Assembly: GCF_900010725.2 (NCBI RefSeq)
Contig: NZ_LR734861.1
Location: 50,270 to 84,944, forward strand
Direction of reading: 5' to 3'
Source of the DNA: Planktothrix serta PCC 8927
Lineage (GTDB): Bacteria; Cyanobacteriota; Cyanobacteriia; Cyanobacteriales; Microcoleaceae
DNA length: 34,675 bases
The position numbers were made by a program, and so were the translations under genes. The notes under the pieces were generated by a model. The model ran no database searches and was not told where the DNA came from. It saw nothing but the letters and a program-made list of their open reading frames with translations. Position 1 is the stretch's first letter. Each line of letters starts with the position of its first letter. This document shows positions 24,801-33,606 of the stretch, one piece after another.

Positions 24801-27800
24801 TGCCATTAAACTCACCCAACTGAAACAACAGGTTTTGAATACAAGAATAGGGTTGCGAGCAGAAGTGATTACCAATATACAGCAAGATATTCAATGCTAT
24901 GATTTAACGATTGATCCTTTATTAGATTTAGAAGGAAACATTATTGGAATTACAGGAGCAGCATTAGAGATTACGGATCGCAAAAAAGCTGAATTGAAGT
25001 TACAAGAAAGTCAACGGTTTATTCAACGAATTACCGATGCTAGTCCTAATATTTTATATATTTATGATTTAATTGACAATTGCAATATTTATGTGAATCA
25101 AGAAATTAGTAAAGTTTTAGGATATACGCGAGAACAAATTTTAGAAAAGGGTTCAAATTTACTCCCGGATCTAATTCATCCAGACGATTATATCAGATTG
25201 GAAAAACATTACCAGAAATTTACAACCGCCAATGAGGATGAGATTTTAGAGTTTGAATACCGCATGAAAGATATTCAGGGAAATTGGCATTGGTTAGTCA
25301 GTCGAGATACGATTTTTGCTCGGACTTCTGAGGGTAAAGCGAAACAAATTTTAGGCGCCGCCACGGATATTACAGAACGTAAAAAGGTAGAAGAACTATT
25401 ACGTCTTAGTGAACGAGCGATCGCCTATAGTAGTAATGGGATTGTGATTGCTGATGCTCGACAGCCGGATAATCCCATTGTTTTTGTCAACCCAGCTTTT
25501 GAAAAAGTTACCGGATATTCTGCTCAAGAAGCTATTGGTAGAAATAGCCGTTTTCTTCAAGGAGAAGATCATAAACAATCGGAGTTACAGCAAATTAAAG
25601 CGGCATTAAAACAGAAAACAAACTGTAATGTAATCTTAAAAAACTACCGTAAAGATGGATCTTTATTTTGGAATGAATTAAATATTTCTCCGATTTATGA
25701 TGATGCGGGAAACCTCACCCATTATTTGGGAATTCAGAATGATATTACCGAAAGTAAATTAGCTGAGGAACGTTTAGGTCAGCAAGTTATTCGAGAACGA
25801 TTAATTGCCACCATTACCCAACGAATTCGAGAATCTTTGGATCTCAAATCAATTTTATCAACAATGGTCACAGAAGTTAAACAATTTTTGAAAGCTGATC
25901 GGGTCTTAGTTTATCGAATTTACTCCGATCACACTGGGAGTGTTATTTCTGAAGCCGTTAATCCTGAGTGGTGTTCTCTTTTAGAAAAAACTTTTGCTGA
26001 AGAAATCTTTCCTTCAGAATGTCATCACCTTTATATTCAAGGTAAAATTGCTTCAATTACTAATATTAACGAAGAGCAGATTTTACCTTGTTTAGTTGAA
26101 TTTTTAACTCAATTTCGAGTGCAAGCTAAAGTCGCAGTTCCTATTATTGAAAATGAAACATTATGGGGTTTATTAATTGTCCATCAATGCAGTCAACCTC
26201 GACAATGGGAAGAATGGGAAATTGCCCTACTGGAACAAATTACCAGTCAACTCGCCATTGCGATCCAACAATCGGAATTATATGAACAATTACAAACAGA
26301 ATTAAAAGAAAGATCTCTAGCTCAACACGCTTTATTAGTGAGTCAAGAACGATTAAGATATTTACTCTCTTCTAGTCCCGGAATTATTTATAGTGCGAAA
26401 CCGATCGGCGACTATCAAGCCACATTTATTAGTGATAATATTAAGACCCTTTTAGGTTATGATGTTTCAGACTTTACTCAACCTGAATTTTGGTCAAGTC
26501 ATATTCATCCAGAGGATAGCGGGAAAATTACAAATCAGACATTATCTCCATTATTTGAGCAAGGATATTGTAGTTATGAATATCGGTTTCAACATCAAGA
26601 TGGTACTTATCATTGGATGTATGATCAAGCTAAATTAATTCGAGATTCCGAAGGAAATCCTTTAGAAATTGTGGGATATTGGATTGATATTAGCGATCGC
26701 AAACAAGCAGAAGAACGCCTCAAAACTACCTATGAACAATTACAAGCAGTATTAGATGCTGTTCCCGGATTTGTATCTTGGATTAGTAACGATTTACATT
26801 ATTTAGGTGTGAACCGACATTTGGCTAATACTTATCATCTACAACCGGAAGACTTTGTGGGTCAAGAAATTGGATTTCTTCAGGGGAGTCATGAATTTGC
26901 CGAATTTATGGAAAAATTTATGCGTGAACCCTATCTCAATACCAGTGAAGTTACCCTAGAAACCCAAATTGAAGATACCACTCGCTATTATTTATTAGTA
27001 GCTCAAAAATATAATCAAGATCAAGCGGCAATTTTTATCGGAATTGATATTACTGAACGCAAAGGAATTGAAGAACAATTGTGGGCTACCACATCTCGAT
27101 TAAGTACATTAATTGAAAATTTACAGTTAGGCGTTTTAGTCAAAGATGAATTTTACAAAATTGTCTTAATTAATCAAGCTTTTTGTGATTTATTTAATAT
27201 TAAAGAATCCCCGGATCAACTGATCGGCTTGGATGGCCCCACATTTTCCTTTGAATATCAAAATCTCTTTAGTGATCCCACACAATTTATTATCCGCAAT
27301 CAAGAGGTTATGCGAAGAAAGCGAGTAGTTGCTAATGAAGAACTCTCTTTAGTTGATGGACGGACTGTAGAACGAGATTATGTTCCGATTATGATTCAAG
27401 GCGCTTCTCAAGGGCATTTATGGATGTATCGAGATATTACTGAACGCAAAAAAGCAGAAGATACTCTAGTAACATCTTTACGAGAAAAAGAAGTTTTACT
27501 CAAAGAGATTCACCACCGGGTTAAAAATAACTTGCTCGTCGTCTCTAATCTTTTGGAGTTTCAGTCTGACTATGTTCAAGAACCCGGATTAATTAAGGTT
27601 TTAGAAGATAGTCGAAATCGGATCTATTCGATGGCTTTAATTCATGAAAAACTCTATCGTTCAACGAATTTGGAAAAAATTAATTTTGGAGATTATTTAG
27701 AAGATTTAATTGAGAATTTATTTGAATCTTATAATATTCAAGATGGTCGAGTTCAGTTTGAGTTGGATATTGAACCCGTTGGTTTAAATATTGAAACGGC

Positions 27801-28107
27801 TCAACCCTGCGGTTTAATTGTCAATGAATTAGTATCTAATACCTTAAAACACGCTTTTCCTAATAACCGCTCAGGTATTATTTATCTGGGACTACACCAA
27901 AATCAGGAAGATAAAATTATTGTTACGGTTCGAGATAATGGCATCGGTTTTCCCGAAGGAGTAGACTTTAGAAATGTTGAATCTTTGGGAATGGAATTAG
28001 TTTGCACTCTCACTGACCAACTCGAAGGAACTATCACCCTAGACCGAGAAAATGGAACTGTATTTACTGTTAGCTTTTCCGAACTCCAATATCGACATCG
28101 GTTGTAA
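21808..28107 (+). CDS. Giant multi-PAS/GAF histidine kinase (2099 residues) with LOV-like domain
   Basis: No membrane segment is seen. The rough order is PAS1 (57-171), GAF1 (184-344), PAS2 (350-463), PAS3 (470-598), coiled coil (598-645), GAF2 (647-816), PAS4 (823-942), PAS5 (949-1061), PAS6 (1070-1196), LOV-like PAS7 (1203-1325), GAF3 (1330-1498), PAS8 (1515-1638), PAS9 (1645-1758), PAS10 (1765-1886), HisKA_2 with EIHHRVKNN (likely His1903), HATPase to the end. PAS7 has the LOV pattern GRNSRFLQG with Ser1247 where photoactive LOV domains have Cys, while the flavin contacts NYRKDG, FWNEL and GIQND remain. GAF3 resembles cyanobacteriochrome GAFs with Cys1428-Leu1429 in place of Cys-His. The receiver-kinase downstream is of the type that often works with HisKA_2 kinases. 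Confidence 0.9.
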   Translation: MMKNDQDSEAEKQSLLDQQEQMIEQRVQQRLRELQTFPNSSTEQQHTEAKLQKAHQQLTFHVENSPLAVIEWDEQFRVKRWSPQAEKIFGWKAEELLNRHWNQWEFVHPEDLEQVNAIASRLLNGQESRNTCCNRNYTKQGSLVYCEWYNSVLTDTNGQVISLLSLIQDVTLRQTAQQELKRRARQQQVIAELGQYALSQTNLDALLQQVVTLVGQTLGIKYVQIWELLPNESTFLLTAGLGWRSGSVRQVTVGNGRKSQPGYTLLLKEPVIVEDLRVETRFSSGCAFFYNHNIVSGVTVLIAGKDKPFGVLGIHSEDERTFSPDEINFLQASANIIASGVERQQAEDELNRFFNLSLDIFCIATTQGYFKRVNPQMISLLGYTEDELLEQSFLTLIHPDDLDSTVLELENLSLGIPCYNFENRYQSKNGSYRWLSWTAMPFDETQYYAVARDITESKQTEAALRKSEKRYATLAEVSPVGIFHCDIEGNCLYVNQRWCEIAGLTPEEALGKGWAQAIHPEDQQSVAEAWHRLQIPPVETQQGASLQEIQFGSEYRFQRQDGQITWVFGQAVGELNDQGEIIGYVGTITDISAQKQAEAELKTLNEELEVRVADRTTELSFMNEKLHRQVVELQEIESQLEDKADQQAIVAELGQKALSETNLIALVNEIVVQISQDLNVEYCKILEYNSEGGFLTLTVWDEPSQNYTLLSHEPLVLKPLVRNQVSHTQDNLKSNFSSDSCKFERNLEQRELDYGNYNFLNQGICIPIFGQNYYHLGQIEIYGKQIQLFSEDDINYLQSVANILATAIERKQAEEVIRQSEQLYRLMADHSTDLISRHTPLGVYLYASPASRSLLGYEPEELVGRSAYELFHPEDLAKINRLHQNSMTTANINTIVYRILRKDQQYVWFETTQKMVRDATGNIQEIVAVSRDITARKQTEEALRFSEERFKITLKNSPIVVFNQDLELRYTWIYNPAGGYEPEAVVGRLDIDIFPLENAIKLTQLKQQVLNTRIGLRAEVITNIQQDIQCYDLTIDPLLDLEGNIIGITGAALEITDRKKAELKLQESQRFIQRITDASPNILYIYDLIDNCNIYVNQEISKVLGYTREQILEKGSNLLPDLIHPDDYIRLEKHYQKFTTANEDEILEFEYRMKDIQGNWHWLVSRDTIFARTSEGKAKQILGAATDITERKKVEELLRLSERAIAYSSNGIVIADARQPDNPIVFVNPAFEKVTGYSAQEAIGRNSRFLQGEDHKQSELQQIKAALKQKTNCNVILKNYRKDGSLFWNELNISPIYDDAGNLTHYLGIQNDITESKLAEERLGQQVIRERLIATITQRIRESLDLKSILSTMVTEVKQFLKADRVLVYRIYSDHTGSVISEAVNPEWCSLLEKTFAEEIFPSECHHLYIQGKIASITNINEEQILPCLVEFLTQFRVQAKVAVPIIENETLWGLLIVHQCSQPRQWEEWEIALLEQITSQLAIAIQQSELYEQLQTELKERSLAQHALLVSQERLRYLLSSSPGIIYSAKPIGDYQATFISDNIKTLLGYDVSDFTQPEFWSSHIHPEDSGKITNQTLSPLFEQGYCSYEYRFQHQDGTYHWMYDQAKLIRDSEGNPLEIVGYWIDISDRKQAEERLKTTYEQLQAVLDAVPGFVSWISNDLHYLGVNRHLANTYHLQPEDFVGQEIGFLQGSHEFAEFMEKFMREPYLNTSEVTLETQIEDTTRYYLLVAQKYNQDQAAIFIGIDITERKGIEEQLWATTSRLSTLIENLQLGVLVKDEFYKIVLINQAFCDLFNIKESPDQLIGLDGPTFSFEYQNLFSDPTQFIIRNQEVMRRKRVVANEELSLVDGRTVERDYVPIMIQGASQGHLWMYRDITERKKAEDTLVTSLREKEVLLKEIHHRVKNNLLVVSNLLEFQSDYVQEPGLIKVLEDSRNRIYSMALIHEKLYRSTNLEKINFGDYLEDLIENLFESYNIQDGRVQFELDIEPVGLNIETAQPCGLIVNELVSNTLKHAFPNNRSGIIYLGLHQNQEDKIIVTVRDNGIGFPEGVDFRNVESLGMELVCTLTDQLEGTITLDRENGTVFTVSFSELQYRHRL

Positions 28108-28112
28108 GAGCA

Positions 28113-28238
28113 GTCGGGGAAGTCGGGGAAGTCGGGGAAGTCGGGGAAACAGGGGAAGCAGGGGGAGAGAAGAAAATAATTAACACCTGAAACCCGACAC
28201 CTGAAACCCGACACCTGTTAACAGTCAACAGTCAACGA
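28113..28238. repeat. Tandem repeats behind the giant kinase
   Basis: Four copies of the 9-mer GTCGGGGAA (28113-28148) are followed by AGGGGAAGC units, a 14-base unit (acacctgaaacccg) repeated near 28185-28214, and AACAGTCAACAGTCAAC. The gap to 28332 holds nothing else I can name apart from a GAGGG ribosome binding site before the next gene. Confidence 0.75.
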
Positions 28239-28332
28239 TCAGATGTTAATATAGTTGTTAGAATTTACCCTTGTACAGCCGTAAAAAATCCAGGTAACTT
28301 TTTGACCTTTTAAATAGGAAAATGAGGGAAAA

Positions 28333-29424
28333 ATGGGAGAAATTAAGATTTTAATTGTAGAAGATGAATTGCTAATTGCCAAAGGATTAGCTAGAAAGTT
28401 AGAAAAACTGGAGTATCTTGTCGTTGGAATTGCATCTTCTAGTGAAGCCGCTTTACAAAAAGTTGAAGAAACTCAACCGGATTTAATCTTAATGGATATT
28501 GTGATTAAGGGAGATTTAGATGGAATTGAAACCGCAAAACTGATTCAAGAAAAGTTTAATATTCCGATCATTTATGTCACCGCCTATGCTGATGATGAAA
28601 CCCTAGAACGAGCCGAAGAAACTGAATCCTATGGATATATTCTTAAACCCTTTAAGGAGCGAGAAGTTCATGCCGCTATTAAAATCGCCTTAAAAAAACA
28701 TCAAGCCACATTACAAATGCAGAAGTCTTTGAAAGCAGCACAAGCGGTTACTGATGAAAAATCGCGGTTTTTATCGATTGCTTCCCATGATTTAAAAACG
28801 CCCTTAACCGCTATTCAAATGTCCGCCGGAATGTTGAAAGATTATAGTCAAAAATGGACAGAAGATAAGAAGCAAAAACATTTTGATCGGATTCAAACCT
28901 CGGTACAAAATATGAACAACCTTTTAGAAGAGTTGTTAGTCTTAAGTCGGGCTGAATCTGGAAAACTCACCTTTAGTCCTGAACCTACTTGTGTTGTCAC
29001 ATTTTGTCAATCCATTATAGAGGAAGTCAAACCCATTGCTAATTCGACGCATCGGCTAGTATTTATGAGTTCTCAAGAAGTTATTCAGGGAAATTTAGAT
29101 CAACATTTACTACGCCATATTTTGATAAATTTGTTATCCAATGCCATAAAATATTCTCCTGATGGGGGTACAGTTAGCTTAAAAATTTACCAAGAGGAGC
29201 AATTAGTTGGGTTTGAAGTAGCAGATGAAGGAATTGGTTTACCCAGGGATTATCAAGATAAACTATTTCAACAATTTGAACGGGCTTCTAACGTGGGAAA
29301 TATTAAAGGGACAGGGTTAGGATTATCGATTGTGAAACAAGCTGTTGATTTACACCAAGGTAAAATTACAGTCCAGAGTGAAGTCGGAAAGGGAACAATA
29401 TTTACGGTGATATTGCCTTTGTAG
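28333..29424 (+). CDS. Receiver-histidine kinase (REC-HisKA-HATPase)
   Basis: The 363-residue protein starts 4 bases after GAGGG. Its receiver is of the IVEDELLIAKGLA type (Asp55, LMDIVIKGDLDG; AYADDETLERA; Lys105 in LKPFKE), a group commonly found next to HisKA_2 kinases such as the preceding giant protein. HisKA has His152 (IASHDLKTPLTA). The ATPase domain is complete: LINLLSNAIKYSP, DEGIGLP, GTGLGLSIVK. It probably receives phosphate from the upstream kinase and passes the signal on through its own kinase domain. It ends 11 bases from the convergent rluD end, leaving almost no room for a terminator. Confidence 0.93.
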   Translation: MGEIKILIVEDELLIAKGLARKLEKLEYLVVGIASSSEAALQKVEETQPDLILMDIVIKGDLDGIETAKLIQEKFNIPIIYVTAYADDETLERAEETESYGYILKPFKEREVHAAIKIALKKHQATLQMQKSLKAAQAVTDEKSRFLSIASHDLKTPLTAIQMSAGMLKDYSQKWTEDKKQKHFDRIQTSVQNMNNLLEELLVLSRAESGKLTFSPEPTCVVTFCQSIIEEVKPIANSTHRLVFMSSQEVIQGNLDQHLLRHILINLLSNAIKYSPDGGTVSLKIYQEEQLVGFEVADEGIGLPRDYQDKLFQQFERASNVGNIKGTGLGLSIVKQAVDLHQGKITVQSEVGKGTIFTVILPL

Positions 29425-29435
29425 ACTGGATTTTT

Positions 29436-30389
29436 TTAACGACGACGTAAAACCTCTAAAAGTGTTTTTAAAGTATCGGGAATAGGGGCGATCGCTTCAA
29501 TTTGTTCTCCCGAAATAGGGTGTTTTAATGTTAATTTCCAAGCATGAAGCGCCTGTCCGGGTAAATTGACACCAATCGCTTTTCCCCGACTATATTCAGG
29601 ATCACCCACAATTGGATTTCCCATAAACGAACTATGCACGCGAATTTGGTGAGTGCGTCCGGTTTCTAGGGTAAATAACATTAACGTATAGTTCCCGATC
29701 CGTTCTTGAATTTGCCAATAAGTAATCGCTTCCCGTCCGCCTTTTTCTATCGGAATAATTGCCATTTTTTTGCGATCAATCGGATGACGACCGATGGGTT
29801 GATTAATTGTTCCTGATTGGGTTTTAGGAACCCCATAAACCACCCCTAAATATTGACGATGGGCGGTTTTAGATTTAATTTGTGCTTGTAAACTTTGCAA
29901 AGCAAAATCTGTTTTAGCAACTACAATTGCCCCTGTGGTATCCTTATCTAAACGATGCACAATTCCAGGGCGTTGTACCCCGCCAATTCCTGCTAAGTGA
30001 TCACAATGGGCTAATAGCGCATTTACTAAGGTATCATTTTGATGTCCGGGTGCGGGATGAACCACTAAACCCGCAGGTTTATTCAGGATTAAAAGACAAT
30101 CATCTTCATATAAAATATCCAGGGGAATATCTACCGCTTCTAGTTCTAAAGGTTGGGGTGGAGGGAGAATAATTTCTAAGCGATCGCCCCCGTGTACAGA
30201 CACTTTTTTCGCCGTACAAACCTGTTGATTGACTTTTACCCATCCCTGACTAATTAAGGTTTGAATTCGAGAGCGAGATAAATCAGGAATCTGTTGAGAT
30301 AACCACAGATCTAAGCGTCGATTTTGTTTATCTGGGGGTAAATTTTCGGGATCTACTGTTAACTCAATTAACGTGGAATCATTCATCAT
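29436..30389 (-). CDS. rluD: RluD-type (RluA family) 23S rRNA pseudouridine synthase
   Basis: This converts specific uridines of large-subunit rRNA to pseudouridine in the cytoplasm. The 317 residues have an N-terminal S4 RNA-binding domain (about 25-85, RLDLWLSQQIPDLSRSRIQ) and the catalytic domain with HRLDKDTTG at 145-153, where Asp148 is the nucleophile. ILNKPAG at 101-107 and the C-terminal GRTHQIRVH complete the family pattern. The S4 domain and motif form favour RluD over RluA or RluC, but the exact uridines are not predictable. The start (ATGATG at 30389) overlaps the end of the tolC-like gene, so the two are probably co-transcribed. Confidence 0.93.
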   Translation of the reverse strand: MMNDSTLIELTVDPENLPPDKQNRRLDLWLSQQIPDLSRSRIQTLISQGWVKVNQQVCTAKKVSVHGGDRLEIILPPPQPLELEAVDIPLDILYEDDCLLILNKPAGLVVHPAPGHQNDTLVNALLAHCDHLAGIGGVQRPGIVHRLDKDTTGAIVVAKTDFALQSLQAQIKSKTAHRQYLGVVYGVPKTQSGTINQPIGRHPIDRKKMAIIPIEKGGREAITYWQIQERIGNYTLMLFTLETGRTHQIRVHSSFMGNPIVGDPEYSRGKAIGVNLPGQALHAWKLTLKHPISGEQIEAIAPIPDTLKTLLEVLRRR

Positions 30390-32367
30390 TTTGCAAGGGT
30401 TGTTGTTCTAGGGTAATATCCAAGTTGTCTAAGGTTATACCCAGGCTTTGTTCTAAATTGGTTAAAGCATTAAAATACTCTATTATAGCATTTAATTCGT
30501 TATTTTTGGCTTGATTTAACTGAGATTGAAAATCAACTAAATTCACGAGGGAAGAATTCTCTACACCTAACTTAACTTTATCGGCTTCGTTGCGAAGCTG
30601 TTGTTCAGCTAACTGTGTTTCCCGTCGAGATAGCTCAACTTTTTTCAAGTTTGCTTGAATATCTTCTAAACTCTTACTCAGATCAATTTCAATTTTTTGC
30701 ACAGCTTCCGTTAAATTATTCTCAGCTTGTAAAACATCAACGCGGCTGCGTTGAAACTCTCGCTCTAAATTGCGATCACCCAGGGTTTTACTGAAGGTTA
30801 ATCCTGCTCTTAAATCCGTTTGATTGTCGATAATATCGGGTGCAGGTTGATGTATTACCCGAGTTTCCAAATTAATATTCCAACGGCGATTATTTTCGGC
30901 AATAATTAAGTTCGTTTTTACCCTTTCCAAATTCAACTTTGCTTGCAAATAACTGGGTTGGTTATCAAGACCTAACTGTCTGAACTGATTCCAGTCAAAG
31001 GTTTGGGGCTTAATTTCCAAATTTTCAGAGACGATAATATTAACATCTTCATCAATATCTAATAATTCTAATAAATTGAGTCGCTGTTGTTTCAAATTAT
31101 TTTCAGCAGTTAATAAAGATATTTCTTGCCTTGTTACCTGAGTCTGTGGAGTAATTAACTCGGCTCTAGCTCTCCGTCCGGCTTCTATCCAAACTTTTGT
31201 ATTTTCTACTTCTTGTTGAGCAATTTCTAAAGATTCCAGAGCAATTTTAACCTGCTCTTGCGCTTGTAATAAATTGCGATAGGCTAAAATTATTTCAGTA
31301 ATTTTATTGATTAAAATAGATTTTAAATCTAATAAATTAATTGTTTCTGTAATTCGAGCAACTTCAATAGAAGCCCGATTAACTTCTGCACCTGATCCCT
31401 TTAATAAAGGTTGTGTAAAAACTAATTCTAAATTTTGTCTTAAAATATCTCGATCCGAAAGTCCTGAACCTTGATTATTTTCCCGTTGTCCTCGTCCGAC
31501 CCAACCGAAATTGAACTCTCCTCCCGTTGGAATTTTTATTACGACTTTCGCCCCTAATACTAAGCCACTGGTAATCACCGTAGAAGTTCCCTGACTAATA
31601 TTGTCCCATCCTATTGATAAACTGGGTGTAAAATCAGGATTAAATTTATCTTCAGCTACGATTAAATCCTGACGTTGTACAATTCGTTCTAAATGTTGAT
31701 TTTTAATCGTGCGGTTATTTTCTAACGCTAAAATAATCACATCCCGCAACGTCAATTCAACCCCATCCGGTTCAGAAACATCGGGAACTGAGGGAGAAGG
31801 TTGAACATCAGTAGATTGTTGTGTAATCATCTGATATTGGGGACGATTAGCCGTTAAATTCAGAGTATTAACATTATTCTCAATAATTCCCGTAGGGGCG
31901 GGGTCTTCCCGCCCATCTTCCGAAGAATAATCATCTATATTTAGTTGTTCAGCATGGGGGATTAAATCTATATTTCCCTCTAAAAAATTAGGTTGAATTC
32001 CTGCCGAATGATCACGGCTATTCTCCTCTAATATCTTAACATAATTATTGGTTTTTAGTTCAGATGTAGCCATTAAATTTCCCCGAATAAACGGAGTTGA
32101 AATTACCGGAGAAGGTTGAGAAACTGGAGAAATAGTTTGTGTATTTTTAGTGGGGGAAATCAGGGGAGAAAATAACTCTAGGTTTGATCTAGGTGAAGCG
32201 GATTGATTGTTGATGGGTTGAGAGGGAAGTGCTATAATTAGAATTCCTCCTAAACCCGATATTAAAGTTAAAATCATACCCAAAGGTAAAAACCTTAAAG
32301 GTTCCGGTTCCGGGGAATGTTCGGAGTTGAGTGATGATTCTAACTCTAAGTTTTGCTGTTCCTCCAT
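30379..32367 (-). CDS. TolC-family outer membrane efflux protein with N-terminal extension
   Basis: The 662 residues are longer than typical TolC. The first 26 residues are acidic, then comes one hydrophobic helix (27-47, a signal anchor or uncleaved signal). A Ser/Pro/Thr-rich, low-complexity region follows to about 200. The rest is the duplicated TolC outer-membrane-efflux domain (about 205-420 and 430-650) with long Gln/Glu/Leu-rich helices such as ALESLEIAQQEVENTKVW. TolC trimers form the outer channel for ABC, MFS and RND pumps or type I secretion. The permease gene lies 42 bases upstream, so a MacB-like efflux path is suggested. Residues near 153-162 (GREDPAPTGI) are encoded by a palindromic intergenic-type repeat at 31896-31914. 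A GAGGAA site precedes the start. Confidence 0.88.
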   Translation of the reverse strand: MEEQQNLELESSLNSEHSPEPEPLRFLPLGMILTLISGLGGILIIALPSQPINNQSASPRSNLELFSPLISPTKNTQTISPVSQPSPVISTPFIRGNLMATSELKTNNYVKILEENSRDHSAGIQPNFLEGNIDLIPHAEQLNIDDYSSEDGREDPAPTGIIENNVNTLNLTANRPQYQMITQQSTDVQPSPSVPDVSEPDGVELTLRDVIILALENNRTIKNQHLERIVQRQDLIVAEDKFNPDFTPSLSIGWDNISQGTSTVITSGLVLGAKVVIKIPTGGEFNFGWVGRGQRENNQGSGLSDRDILRQNLELVFTQPLLKGSGAEVNRASIEVARITETINLLDLKSILINKITEIILAYRNLLQAQEQVKIALESLEIAQQEVENTKVWIEAGRRARAELITPQTQVTRQEISLLTAENNLKQQRLNLLELLDIDEDVNIIVSENLEIKPQTFDWNQFRQLGLDNQPSYLQAKLNLERVKTNLIIAENNRRWNINLETRVIHQPAPDIIDNQTDLRAGLTFSKTLGDRNLEREFQRSRVDVLQAENNLTEAVQKIEIDLSKSLEDIQANLKKVELSRRETQLAEQQLRNEADKVKLGVENSSLVNLVDFQSQLNQAKNNELNAIIEYFNALTNLEQSLGITLDNLDITLEQQPLQNDE

Positions 32368-32409
32368 AGCTGTCTATTCCTCTTTTTTGTCTCAATTTTT
32401 GATTTTTCC

Positions 32410-33606
32410 CTATTCTCCTCTTAAAGCTTTCACTGGGTCAAGTTGACTGGCGCGTAAAGCGGGGAAAAATCCGGCTCCTACTCCTACTAATATAGCTGAA
32501 CTCAGAGCAATTATCGCTGTTTGACGTTCAAATTTATAAGGTAACTTAAATTGTTGAGCTACCACAACCGTCGCCCCATGAACGGTAATAATCGCAATTG
32601 TTCCCCCAATTAAACTTAAAATAGCGGCTTCTAAAATAAATTGCAACATAATATCTAATTGGGTCGCACCGACCGCCCTCCGTAACCCAATTTCTGGGGT
32701 ACGTTCAATTACCGATGCGATCGTAATATTAGCAATACCAACTCCGCCGACAATTAAAGCGATCGCACCCACAACTAATAACGCTTTAGAAACAGAATCC
32801 ATTGTTTTTTGTTGTTGTACAATTTCCTCAACTGTATTCCCAATGTAAAATTCATACCCCGGAAATCGTTGTTCTAATTGTTTTTTAAACTCTTCAGCTA
32901 TAGTCTCTAAATCTTCAATCCTATCGGGACGTAATAACAACATCATCATCTCTTGTTCTCCTGTCACTGCACTATAAATAGCCATGGGAAGATAAACAAC
33001 ACCTTTTGGTTCTTCCTCCTCACGGTATTTACTCGCAATAATCCCAATCACAATATAAGGTCTAAAATTCAGATAAATACTTTGTTCTAAAGGATTGACA
33101 TTTTTGAATAGTTTATCTACTAAAAATTGATCAATAATAATTACAGGTTTATAATTTTCAAAATCACTGGATGTAAAAGCACGTCCCGCAACTAATTTAC
33201 GTCCTGATGTGTTTAAAAAATCGACAGTCATCGCTCTGGCGGTAGGATTAGCTTGCTGATTCTGAAAAACAACCTCTGGAGATTCCATCCAATTCATGCC
33301 ACTAATAGATTTTAATCCATGTAGCTGTTTTTGAAAGAGGGTAATATCTTCTAAACTGAATTGTACTGATTCTTTTGTAATAGAGTTCCAGCCTGAATAA
33401 GTAAAGATTTGTGGCGCGTCCCGTTCAGCCAATTGTTGCTCAATAACCGCACGGCTAATTGTTCCCACTTGTAACGTTGCACTCACCGCAGCTACCCCCA
33501 TAAATACCCCAATTCCCGATAGAAAAGAACGGACGGGATTACCTAATAAGGAACTACCACTTAATTTAATTAAGCTTAAAATAGAAAGACCCATAATGCT
33601 ATTCAT
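32410..33606 (-). CDS. MacB/FtsX-type ABC transporter permease
   Basis: The 398 residues have the MacB-like four-helix plan: helix 1 at about 25-47 (FLSGIGVFMGVAAVSATL), a large periplasmic MacB core domain (48-270), then three C-terminal helices starting at ALLVVGAIALIVGGVGIANI. The typical end RASQLDPVKALRGE is present, as is the coupling stretch RTPEIGLRRAVGA. Such permeases use ATP to drive a periplasmic piston that pushes lipoproteins, lipids, peptides or drugs into a TolC channel. A TolC-like gene follows directly. No ATPase and no HlyD/MacA-type adaptor are seen in the window, so partners must be encoded elsewhere. ATG 33594 is an alternative start. Confidence 0.88.
   Translation of the reverse strand: MNSIMGLSILSLIKLSGSSLLGNPVRSFLSGIGVFMGVAAVSATLQVGTISRAVIEQQLAERDAPQIFTYSGWNSITKESVQFSLEDITLFQKQLHGLKSISGMNWMESPEVVFQNQQANPTARAMTVDFLNTSGRKLVAGRAFTSSDFENYKPVIIIDQFLVDKLFKNVNPLEQSIYLNFRPYIVIGIIASKYREEEEPKGVVYLPMAIYSAVTGEQEMMMLLLRPDRIEDLETIAEEFKKQLEQRFPGYEFYIGNTVEEIVQQQKTMDSVSKALLVVGAIALIVGGVGIANITIASVIERTPEIGLRRAVGATQLDIMLQFILEAAILSLIGGTIAIITVHGATVVVAQQFKLPYKFERQTAIIALSSAILVGVGAGFFPALRASQLDPVKALRGE

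Noticed and set aside
27903-28214. Minus-strand frame with a Cys/Phe/Pro-rich repeat near the giant kinase end
   Set aside because: It is made by the 9-base tandem repeat and the antisense of the HATPase domain.
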